This document shows, piece by piece, positions 55,800 through 63,443 of a stretch of DNA of 64,000 nt. The notes beneath the pieces were generated by a model that was not told the DNA's origin, did no database searches, and saw only the letters and a list, made by a program, of their open reading frames with translations. The position numbers and the translations under genes were made by a program. This DNA is from Bradyrhizobium symbiodeficiens (GTDB lineage: Bacteria; Pseudomonadota; Alphaproteobacteria; Rhizobiales; Xanthobacteraceae). The stretch covers positions 1,180,501 to 1,244,500 of the forward strand of contig NZ_CP029427.2 in NCBI RefSeq assembly GCF_002266465.3. The letters are read 5' to 3'. How positions within the stretch are numbered: position 1 is the stretch's first letter; each line of letters starts with the position of its first letter.

Positions 55800-56972
55800 A
55801 TGCGTGAAGCCGTCATCGTTTCCTATGCGCGCACAGGCCTCGCAAAATCCGGCCGCGGCGGGTTCAACATCACGCCGCCGATGTCGCTCGCGGCCCACGC
55901 CATCCAGCACGCGGTGAAGCGCGCCGGCGTCGAGAAGGACTATGTCGAGGACTGCTATCTCGGCAATTGCGCCCATGGCGCGCCGAACATCGGCCGCCAG
56001 GCCGCGCTGCTCGCCGGTATGCCGAAGACCACCGCCGGCGTCTCGGTGAACCGCTTCTGCTCCTCGGGGCTTCAGACCATCGCGATGGCCGCCAACTCGA
56101 TCCGCTCGGACGGCGCCGACTGCATCGTCGCCGGCGGGGTCGAGAGCATCTCGATGCCGGGCGGCGGCACGCCGAAGGAATCGATCGATCCTGAATTGCT
56201 CAAGGTCGCGCCCGACATTTTCATGGCGATGATCGACACCGCCGACATCGTCGCCGAGCGCTACAAGCTCAGCCGCGAATATCAGGACGAGTATTCGCTG
56301 GAGTCGCAGCGTCGTATGGCGGCCGCGCAGCAGGCAGGCAAGTTCAAGGACGAGATCGTCCCGATGAAGACCAGGATGAAGGTCGTCGACAAGGCGACCA
56401 AGGCCGAGAGCATCGTCGACTACGTCGTCGACCGCGACGAGTGCAACCGGCCCGAGACCACGCTGGAGGGGCTTGCCAAGCTCGAGCCGGTGAAGGGCCC
56501 GGGCAAGTTCGTCACCGCCGGCAATGCCAGCCAGCTCTCCGACGGCGCGGCGGCCGTGGTGCTGATGGAAGCCAAGGACGCCGAGAAGCGCGGCCTCAAG
56601 CCGCTCGGCCGCTTCGTCGCCTGGGCGACCGCGGGCTGCGAGCCGGATGAGATGGGCATCGGCCCGATCTTCGCGGTGCCGAAGCTGTTGAAGCGTCATG
56701 GCCTGAAGATCGACGACATCGATCTCTGGGAGCTCAACGAAGCTTTTGCCAGCCAGTGCCTCTACTCGCGCGACAAACTCGGCATCGATCCTGCCAAGTA
56801 CAACGTCAATGGCGGCTCGATCGCGATCGGACATCCCTTCGGCATGACGGGTGCACGCTGCACAGGCCATCTGCTGCAGGAAGGCGCACGCCGCAAGGCC
56901 AAGTGGGGCGTCGTGACGATGTGCATCGGTGGCGGCCAGGGCGGCGCCGGCCTGTTCGAGATCTACAGCTGA
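55800..56972 (+). CDS. Acetyl-CoA C-acyltransferase (thiolase)
   Basis: 390 residues. The acylated Cys is in VSVNRFCSSGLQTIAMAANSI, His in SIAIGHPFGMTGARCTGHLLQ, and the second Cys in TMCIGGGQGGAGLFEIYS. Degradative thiolases shorten 3-ketoacyl-CoA in beta-oxidation; biosynthetic ones make acetoacetyl-CoA. The RYKLSREYQDEYSLESQRR segment is typical of FadA/FadI-like acyltransferases. AAGGGAGAAACAC precedes the ATG. No fadB partner adjacent. Confidence 0.92.
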   Translation: MREAVIVSYARTGLAKSGRGGFNITPPMSLAAHAIQHAVKRAGVEKDYVEDCYLGNCAHGAPNIGRQAALLAGMPKTTAGVSVNRFCSSGLQTIAMAANSIRSDGADCIVAGGVESISMPGGGTPKESIDPELLKVAPDIFMAMIDTADIVAERYKLSREYQDEYSLESQRRMAAAQQAGKFKDEIVPMKTRMKVVDKATKAESIVDYVVDRDECNRPETTLEGLAKLEPVKGPGKFVTAGNASQLSDGAAAVVLMEAKDAEKRGLKPLGRFVAWATAGCEPDEMGIGPIFAVPKLLKRHGLKIDDIDLWELNEAFASQCLYSRDKLGIDPAKYNVNGGSIAIGHPFGMTGARCTGHLLQEGARRKAKWGVVTMCIGGGQGGAGLFEIYS

Positions 56973-57021
56973 TCCGGGGAACAGATCCGGCGCGAGGCGT
57001 CACCTTACGCGCCGCGCCGGA

Positions 57022-58164
57022 TCAAGCCGCGGTATCGCTGACGACAGGTCGGAAGATCCACTCGCGCCATACCACCATCAGCGCCGCCATGATGACCGGG
57101 CCCAGGAACAGGCCCAGCAGGCCGAACGCGGTCAGGCCGCCGAAGATTCCGACGAACGCGAGCAGAAACGGTAGCCGGGCGGAGTCGCCCACCAGGGTCG
57201 GCCAGACGAAGTGATCGCCGGCGAACATCACGATCGCTCCCCAGAAGAAGACACCGGCGGCCGCCAATTCGCTGCCGCCGTTGGAGGCCAGCATCAGCGC
57301 CGCAGCGCTGAAGGCTACCCAGGCGCCGAACGGCAACATCGCCAACGCCGTGGTGAGAATCGTGAAAATGATGGCATTGGGAACGCCTGCGATCAGATAG
57401 CCGACGCCGATCAGCAGGCCTTCGCCAGCGGCGACAAGGACGGTGCCGTTCACGGTGCCGCGCGTGGCATCGACCATTTTCTCCACCAGACCCTCGCCTG
57501 CCTCCCCGAATAGCTTGTCGCATGTCTCGAGGAAGCGGCTTGCGAGCAGGCGGCCGTTGCGGAGCAGGACGAACAGGGCAACCAGCGAGAAGAACATCAG
57601 GAACAGGCGGTGCAGCAATTGCGCGCCGAACGTCCGCAGCAGGTTTGACGCGTCGTCCATGTTGACAGTCTTGAGCCAGGCCGTGGCAGCTTTGGGATCC
57701 GACAAATTGTTGCGCCACCATTGCTGCAGGCTCTCGGCCGCGATCGGCAGGCGGGCAAGCCAGTCGGGCACTTCAACCCCGCTCTCGCCGGCACGCTTCA
57801 CCCAGCCGACCAGCACGTCGCCCTGCTCGGCGATCTGATAGATCGCAAGCGCCATCGGAGTGAACAGCACGAGAGCGACGATGAGAGTGAAGATCAGGGC
57901 CGCCGCTGAAGGGCCGGATGCGATGCGTTGTGCGAATGTGGTGTAGAGCGGCCACAAGGTCGTTGCGAGTATCGCCGCCCAGATCAGCGCCGGCAGGAAG
58001 CCGGCTGCCGTCCACAGGCCGAGCGCGGCCAGCGCGAGAGCAAGGGCGATGCGGGCATTCATGCGCGCGCCCGCACCGGAGGGAAGCGGCTTCCGTTGGG
58101 CGGCACTCGCAGCCCGCGTCACGGCCGGAGGCTTGGTCGCCGCTGATTTCGCTCGGCCGGGCAT
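57022..58164 (-). CDS. AI-2E family transporter (PerM-like)
   Basis: 380 residues. A polar N-terminus of about 34 residues, then hydrophobic spans including ALGLWTAAGFLPALIWAAILATTLWPLY, and the family core GTVLVAAGEGLLIGVGYLIAGVPNAIIFTILTTALAMLPFGAWVAFSAAA ending GLLGLFLGPVIMAALMVVWREW. Members export small molecules or act as Na+/H+ antiporters; the AI-2 role is proven only for TqsA. An internal ATG at 58062 (MNARIALALALAALG) is an alternative start. Confidence 0.88.
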   Translation of the reverse strand: MPGRAKSAATKPPAVTRAASAAQRKPLPSGAGARMNARIALALALAALGLWTAAGFLPALIWAAILATTLWPLYTTFAQRIASGPSAAALIFTLIVALVLFTPMALAIYQIAEQGDVLVGWVKRAGESGVEVPDWLARLPIAAESLQQWWRNNLSDPKAATAWLKTVNMDDASNLLRTFGAQLLHRLFLMFFSLVALFVLLRNGRLLASRFLETCDKLFGEAGEGLVEKMVDATRGTVNGTVLVAAGEGLLIGVGYLIAGVPNAIIFTILTTALAMLPFGAWVAFSAAALMLASNGGSELAAAGVFFWGAIVMFAGDHFVWPTLVGDSARLPFLLAFVGIFGGLTAFGLLGLFLGPVIMAALMVVWREWIFRPVVSDTAA

Positions 58165-58327
58165 CAGGACCAGGAGTCGTTGAGAGGCTGAGTCATGGCG
58201 GAAGGGCAGGTGAGGCGCAAAGCAAGTGTGCTTCTAAGCCGCGACAGGCCATTCGGTTCCTACCGGGAAAAACCGGCAGTCACACCTCCTCCGCGGGACC
58301 GGCCTACCCGTCCCACAAATGCGCCGC

Positions 58328-61300
58328 CTACGCCCCCGCCACCACCGGCGCGAACACCACTTCGATCAGCGTGCCGTTGCCCGCGCTCTTGATGTTGAAG
58401 CGGGCGCGGTTGGCTTCGACCAGGGCCTTGGTCAGCGACAGGCTCAGCGCTGCACTGTCGGCGGCATCGCCGGGCGGCGGGGTGCGGAACGGCTCCATCG
58501 CTGCGGCGACCTCGCGCTCGCTGAGGCCATGGCCGGTGTCGCGGATGCGAAGCGCGATCTCGCCGCGGTCGGACAGCGCGGTCGAGACGATGACCTGGCC
58601 GCCGGCGCTGGCGAGCCGGATCGAATTCGAGATCAGGTTCATCGTGATCTGCCGCATCGCGCGCGCGTCCGCCGTGACCTGCGGCAGCGCATGCGCAAGC
58701 GAGGTTCGGATGATGATGCGCTCGCGATTGGCCTGCGGCTGCATCACGGTCACGCAGGCTTCGACGAGGTCGTTGAGGTTCAAATTCGCAAAGTTCAGGT
58801 CGAGCTTGCCGGTCTCGATCCGCGACAGCTCCAAGAGATCGTCGATGATCGCGATGACGCGCTCGCCGGAGGCGCGGATGTCCTTCATGTATTCGCCGTA
58901 GCGCTCGTTGCCGAGCGTGCCGAAGCGCTCGGAGATCATCACCTCGGCAAAGCCGATGATGGCGTTGAGCGGCGTGCGGATCTCGTGGCTGATCCGCGCC
59001 AGCATGTCGGCCTTGGCGTTGGCCGCGCTGTGGACGAGGTGGCGGGCCTGCGTCAGCTCGTTCTCGCCCTTCTTGCTCTGAGAGAGATCGCGGAACACGG
59101 CGAAGAAGTTCGGGCCGTCGGGCCGCGTGCGGCCCATTATCATCGCGAGCGGAATGACGCCGCCCTTCTTCTCGCGTCCCAGCACCTCGCGGCCGTGGTC
59201 GAGCAGGCTCGCGATATCCTGGCTCTTCATGCTCTCGAGATAGTCGACGACGATCTGCTGGCTCTCGGGCGCGAACAGCGTCACCAAATTCTGCTGGAGC
59301 AACGCTTCGCCGTCATAGCCGAACAGCGCCTCGGCGCTGCGGTTGCAGGCGTAGACGTTGCCTTCGGCGTCGAACATGACGATGCCCTCGGCCGTGGTGT
59401 CGAGGATCGCGGCGAGATCTTCGGCCTCGGCTTCGCCGGCCGTGGAGTCCAGCTCGGGCGCGTAGGGGAAGGATTCGGCGACGACGGATTCGGCAACGAT
59501 CGTCTCGGCGATGACAGGCGATGCCTGCGGCAGCGCGCAGATCAGCGCATGCGCGCTCTCGCCGTCCCAGTCGATCGTGTGCAGATGCGCTTCCGTGGTT
59601 GCAAGCGGCTGCTCGCCGGTCGCGAGCGTCGCGCTGATCGTGACAGGCGTGCCGGCTTGCGAGGTGCTGCTGGCCAAGGACACGCCGGGTTCGACATAGA
59701 GCGCATCGAGCCCGCCGGCGTCCTCCAGCGCGCTCAGGCCGGCATAGCCCATGCGCGCGAGAAACGCCGGGTTGGCGTAGAGCAGGCGGTCGAGCCGGTA
59801 GATCAGGATGCCCGTCGGCAACAGGTCGAGCAGGGTGCGGTCGCGCGCGCTCGCGCCGCGTGGCGGTGGCGCGGGCTCGGTCAGCCATTCGGCCGCAGTG
59901 TGCTGCGGCTCGGGCTCCGGCGCCGGCGGCTCGGTGGTGATCTCCACCACGGGCTCGGAAGCCTCAGTGGCGATCGTCTCGCGCTCGCGTTCGAGCCGTT
60001 CGGACAATTGCCGGGCGAGCTCGTTGAACGCACTGTTCTCGACCGGCGTCAGCGTCGGCGATCTCTGATCATTGAGTGATCTGACATCGCCGTGCTGGCG
60101 GAACGGCACGACATTCGGAGGGGTTTCGACTGGCGTTTCCACTTGTCTGTCCGGATCGGTTGAGTGTGAATTCGCGTCGCTGGTGGGCTCTGGCAGTTCA
60201 GGTTCGGGTGTCGGCTCGGGCTCGGATGCGGGCGGCTCGATCGGCGGAGGCGGCGCCTCCGCGAGCGGCTCGGCCTCGGGCGCGACCGGTTCGGCTGGTA
60301 GGGCGTGCTGCGCCGGCGGCTCGGCCACCAGTTCAAAACGCCTCAGCGCTTCCAGTCGGTTGAGGCCGTCGAGATCGCGGCAGACGCCAAAGCCCTTGAA
60401 GCCCGCGAAGTTGCGCGAGGAATCGTAGACCGGCAGGCCCGCGAGCTCGACCGGCAGATGTTCGTCGCCGTCGGCCGGCCAGTTCACGGTGATCCCGGCC
60501 CAGGTGTCGTGGCTTGCAAGCGCCTCTGCGACGCGGCCATCAGGATCGAGCGACAATTGCCCGGCGATGTCGTGCCAGGGGCGGCCGAAGGCTGAGGCGG
60601 TGCGCGCGCCGATCAGGTGGATGAATTCGTCGGAGAGAAGCACAAAGCGACTCTCTGCATCCAACTGCCAGAGGAAGCGCAGCGGATGCTGACGCGGTGC
60701 GGGCGGCTCATGGCCCGACGTTTCCCGACCCGACGACGGCTCGACCATGCCCGATGTGATCGGCGCAGCCTGCGGCGACACGATGGCTTGATGCGGGTTT
60801 TCAACCGGAGTCTTTGGCGCGACGTCAGCGCTCTGCTCGTGCGCGTCCGGCTCCGGTTCTGGCACGGTCTCCTCGACCAGATCCGCGGCGGCTTGCTCGT
60901 CCGTTGCGATCTCCGCTGCCGCCTCGCCCTGTGGCAGTGCCGCGGCCGCAATTGTTTCGACCGGCTCGGCGAAGGCGTCGAACAGGGCGATGCCGGCCTG
61001 CGCATCGTGCGATGGCGGCGGCTCGCTTGGCATCTCCTCAGTCTGCGGCGCGGGTTCGACCGGCACGTTGCTTGCTGCGACCTCGGGCGTGCTCTCGGGC
61101 ACGGCCGCTTCCGGCGCAGCCTGCGCGGCAGGCTCGATCAGCGCAACCAGCCCGACATCGGCCCCTCGGCCGACCCGCTGCAGCACCATTTGGCCGATGC
61201 CGATCGGCGTTTCGGCGCGGCCGTCGCGAAGCGCATCGCTGCGCGCCTGTTCGAGGCCCGCTTCGCCGAGATCGCGAAAGCCGAGCAGGGCGCGGGCGGC

Positions 61301-61774
61301 AGCGCTGGCGCCGACGAACAGGCCGTCGGGCGCGAACGCTGCCATCGGCGTCTTCGCGCCCTCGACCAGGCGATGCAGCCGCTCGACCAGCGGCATGGTG
61401 CGCAAGGCCGGGTCCATCGCGGTGACGAGCACCGCGTGTCCACCATCGGCAAAGTCGATCCGGGCGCAGGCGCAAGTCATCAGCGTGCCGAGCCGGGCGC
61501 CGAAGCCGCGCAGACGTTCCAGCCGCACTGTGCCGTTGGCCGGCAGCTGCCGGGCGAGCCGGGCGATCTGGCGGCGATGGCCGTCTGCCGGGCCAAGAGT
61601 CCGCTCCGCCAGCACCGAGCCATTCGCTGCACCGAACAGTCTTGCGCCGACCGGATTGGCCCACAGCACCCGCGTCCCGTCGATCGACCACAGCCAGGTC
61701 GCGAGCGGCGAGGTCGCATGCACGGCCAGCCGGGGATCGCCCACACCTCGCAACTGGAAATCCGAACTCGTCAT
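58328..61774 (-). CDS. PAS-domain hybrid-free sensor histidine kinase, PdhS/PleC-like
   Basis: About 1148 residues. N-terminal PAS-like regions (SPLATWLWSIDGTRVLWANPVGARLFG), long Pro/Glu/Ala-rich linkers, several further PAS-like units (FLWQLDAESRFVLLSDEFIHLIGA; LLPTGILIYRLDRLLYANPAFLARMGY; ILDTTAEGIVMFDAEGNVYACNRSAEALFGY), then HisKA with His at about 930 (ARISHEIRTPLNAIIGFAEVM) and a HATPase domain with N box NLISNSIRLA and G1 RDTGHG. The usual G2 GLGL reads ALSLSL. No transmembrane span. The H box resembles DivJ/PleC/PdhS kinases that control DivK. Starts at 61774, 61798 and 61870 are possible. Confidence 0.85.
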   Translation of the reverse strand: MTSSDFQLRGVGDPRLAVHATSPLATWLWSIDGTRVLWANPVGARLFGAANGSVLAERTLGPADGHRRQIARLARQLPANGTVRLERLRGFGARLGTLMTCACARIDFADGGHAVLVTAMDPALRTMPLVERLHRLVEGAKTPMAAFAPDGLFVGASAAARALLGFRDLGEAGLEQARSDALRDGRAETPIGIGQMVLQRVGRGADVGLVALIEPAAQAAPEAAVPESTPEVAASNVPVEPAPQTEEMPSEPPPSHDAQAGIALFDAFAEPVETIAAAALPQGEAAAEIATDEQAAADLVEETVPEPEPDAHEQSADVAPKTPVENPHQAIVSPQAAPITSGMVEPSSGRETSGHEPPAPRQHPLRFLWQLDAESRFVLLSDEFIHLIGARTASAFGRPWHDIAGQLSLDPDGRVAEALASHDTWAGITVNWPADGDEHLPVELAGLPVYDSSRNFAGFKGFGVCRDLDGLNRLEALRRFELVAEPPAQHALPAEPVAPEAEPLAEAPPPPIEPPASEPEPTPEPELPEPTSDANSHSTDPDRQVETPVETPPNVVPFRQHGDVRSLNDQRSPTLTPVENSAFNELARQLSERLERERETIATEASEPVVEITTEPPAPEPEPQHTAAEWLTEPAPPPRGASARDRTLLDLLPTGILIYRLDRLLYANPAFLARMGYAGLSALEDAGGLDALYVEPGVSLASSTSQAGTPVTISATLATGEQPLATTEAHLHTIDWDGESAHALICALPQASPVIAETIVAESVVAESFPYAPELDSTAGEAEAEDLAAILDTTAEGIVMFDAEGNVYACNRSAEALFGYDGEALLQQNLVTLFAPESQQIVVDYLESMKSQDIASLLDHGREVLGREKKGGVIPLAMIMGRTRPDGPNFFAVFRDLSQSKKGENELTQARHLVHSAANAKADMLARISHEIRTPLNAIIGFAEVMISERFGTLGNERYGEYMKDIRASGERVIAIIDDLLELSRIETGKLDLNFANLNLNDLVEACVTVMQPQANRERIIIRTSLAHALPQVTADARAMRQITMNLISNSIRLASAGGQVIVSTALSDRGEIALRIRDTGHGLSEREVAAAMEPFRTPPPGDAADSAALSLSLTKALVEANRARFNIKSAGNGTLIEVVFAPVVAGA

Positions 61775-61976
61775 CCGACCGGCTTTGGTCTCACGCATGA
61801 GGGTGGCGGCTGCCGGGAATGACAGCCTTAAGAAAGGGTTAGTATCGCCCGCGCCCGCGGGCAGGTCCACGGCCCCACGCCCCGGCGGCGGCCCTAAGCC
61901 GCGATAACCTTAATCGGCCCAAACCCGCAAGCCGCAGCCCGGTTCATCCAAGGGATTCGGGGGGACCTGGGTGGTC

Positions 61977-62119
61977 ACCTCTCCCGCTTGCGGGAGAGGT
62001 CGCGCCCCGGGCGATGCGAAGCATCGTCCCGCGCGCGGGTGAGGGCTCTCTCCTCATTGGGGCTGTCCCATTGCGGAAGCACCCTCTCCCCGACCCTCTC
62101 CCGCAGGCGGGAGAGGGAG
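61977..62119. repeat. CACCTCTCCCGC-type repeats
   Basis: CACCTCTCCCGCTTGCGGGAGAGG, then GGGCGATGCGAAGCATCGTCCC, and CCCTCTCCCGCAGGCGGGAGAGGG. Three hairpins in tandem, same family as 38157-38187 and 62896-62945. Confidence 0.85.
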
Positions 62120-62225
62120 CAAACCGCCTGCATGGCCGACCATCCCGACCCTCAACCCCCGGTTCCCCCATACCGGAACCTCACCCTTACCGAGATTAAA
62201 TTTCGCACCGCACCCTGTTGGCGCG

Positions 62226-62238
62226 TTGCGCTGCACAA
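62226..62238 (+). promoter_or_regulatory. Candidate PhaR-type operator
   Basis: TTGCGCTGCACAA is an interrupted palindrome (TTGnGCnGCnCAA) 170 bp upstream of the phasin gene, in its expected promoter region. PhaR of polyhydroxybutyrate-making bacteria represses phasin genes through TGC-rich palindromes of this sort. Match is by pattern only. Confidence 0.4.
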
Positions 62239-62407
62239 TGTTGACATGATAGGCAGCCATAATGCTGGGCACTGGACGAGCCATCTCGTTTGTTTCGCGT
62301 TTCCAGTCTTCGTTCCCGCCAGTTTCCAAAGCTGAGACAAGGCCCCGGTTGGCCGGCGGGCGCGCCAGAAGGCTCACTTCATTTTCCAATTAGCGTGAGG
62401 GACAACC

Positions 62408-62839
62408 ATGACAGGTGCGACTGATCCATTCTCTGCCTCCGTCATTCCGTTCGAGGTTCCGGAGCAGATGCGTGCGTTCGCCGAGAAGGGCGTTTCGCAG
62501 GCCCGCGAAAACTACGCCAAGTTCAAGGACGCGGCCGAGAGCCATAACGGCACCGTCGAGGCCGTGTTCTCCTCCGCCCACAAGGGCGCGAGCGAATACG
62601 CCGCCAAGGTGATGGAGTTCATGAAGGCGAACACCACCGCCCAGCTCGAGTTCACCCAGCAGCTGTTCAGCGTGAAGTCGCCCCAGGACGCGTTCGCGCT
62701 CTGGACCGGCCATTCCAAGACCCAGCTCGAGACCTTCCAGGCCCAGGCCAAGGAGCTCGCCGAGATCGCCCAGCGCGCGGCCACCGCCGCCGCCGAGCCG
62801 ATCAAGGCCTCCGCCGCCAAGCTCTACCCCGCCGCCTGA
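62408..62839 (+). CDS. Phasin family protein
   Basis: 143 residues, mostly helical: IPFEVPEQMRAFAEKGVSQARENYAKFKDAAESHNGTVEAVFSSAHKGASEYAAKVMEFMKANTTAQLEFTQQLFSVKSPQDAFALWTGHSKTQLETFQAQAKELAEIAQRAATAAAEPIKASAAKL. The heptad-rich helices and the FxxxKxPQDAFALxxxHxKxQ pattern mark phasins, which coat polyhydroxybutyrate granules. Its own terminator follows. Confidence 0.93.
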   Translation: MTGATDPFSASVIPFEVPEQMRAFAEKGVSQARENYAKFKDAAESHNGTVEAVFSSAHKGASEYAAKVMEFMKANTTAQLEFTQQLFSVKSPQDAFALWTGHSKTQLETFQAQAKELAEIAQRAATAAAEPIKASAAKLYPAA

Positions 62840-62864
62840 GCGGATCGGGTCTGAATTGATTAAG

Positions 62865-62893
62865 AAACCCGGGCCCAGTGCCCGGGTTTTTTC
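62865..62893 (+). terminator. Rho-independent terminator after phasin gene
   Basis: AAACCCGGGC, loop CCAGT, GCCCGGGTTT, then TTTCTT. Strong hairpin with T-tract, 26 bp after the stop. Confidence 0.95.
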
Positions 62894-62895
62894 TT

Positions 62896-62945
62896 CACCT
62901 CTCCCGCTTGCGGGAGAGGCCGGGAGAGGGCTCTCTCCTCACGGG
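62896..62945. repeat. CACCTCTCCCGC-type repeat
   Basis: CACCTCTCCCGCTTGCGGGAGAGGCCGGGAGAGGG, another copy of the family at 61977-62119, directly behind the phasin terminator. Confidence 0.85.
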
Positions 62946-63152
62946 GGTGCCGCCGTCAGGCAGCCGAGGCGACCGCAACCTCGCTTCGGTCGCCATCAAG
63001 CCCGATTTCATTGCACCGAGGGTGATTTACCCCGGTTTTTCGTCCGTTTGCGGCCTTGCCAAAAACGGCCGTTGCACCTAGTTTCCGCCCCGTCCAGCCC
63101 CCCTCGGTGACCGGCCCGTCAGGGCGCTTCCGAAGGCGCGGCTCGCAAGGAT

Positions 63153-63229
63153 GCAGTTGTAGCTCAGTTGGTTAGAGCGCCTGTCTGTGGAACAGGAGGT
63201 CGGTGGTTCGAGCCCACCCAACTGTACCA
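63153..63229 (+). tRNA. tRNA-His (GTG)
   Basis: 77 nt from GCAGTTG to ACCA. Acceptor arms GCAGTTG/CAACTGT; D arm GCTC..GAGC; anticodon stem CCTGT/ACAGG with loop CTGTGGA, anticodon GTG at 63187-63189; T arm GGTGG TTCGAGC CCACC. CCA is encoded. The discriminator (position 73) is A and no G-1:C73 pair can form, the known alphaproteobacterial exception to the usual tRNA-His identity. A 3' end used by integrases may be present. Confidence 0.97.
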
Positions 63230-63443
63230 ATCATGATCGGACACTTCGTTTCGCTTTAGGCGCCACCATCTGCACGCGCCCTCCGGCCAGATTCCGTCCC
63301 AGCGATTTCCTGCATTTCGAACGTGTCCAACGGCCGCCGGATCATTGCAGCCGGCCGAAGTGCGTGTGAGAGTTTTTTGGACCTGTGCCCTAGGATCGAT
63401 ACACTGGGTGGGCATGTCGAATCGGCAGCACGGTAGGGCAAAG

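Larger units (their letters stand above)
61775..62407. other. Intergenic region between the kinase and the phasin gene
   Basis: No gene seen. It contains possible upstream starts of the kinase (to 61870), the CTCTCCCGC repeats at 61977-62119, and from 62150 on an AT-richer stretch with the phasin promoter and a TTGNGCNGCNCAA site. An ORF of about 115 codons on the plus strand (61988-62335) is repeat-derived. Confidence 0.6.

Noticed and set aside
58195..58392. 65-codon plus-strand frame between AI-2E and kinase genes
   Set aside because: Pro/Arg/Thr-rich; overlaps the kinase end and has no family match.
58319..60079. 586-codon plus-strand frame opposite the histidine kinase
   Set aside because: Composition (Asp, Arg, Ala, Val repeats) is that of an antisense shadow; the kinase is clear on the other strand.
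61988..62335. Plus-strand frame over the repeats before the phasin gene
   Set aside because: Repeat-derived sequence, weak composition; overlaps the promoter region.
62856..63110. 84-codon plus-strand frame after the phasin gene
   Set aside because: Begins within the terminator hairpin and reads through a repeat; not a gene.
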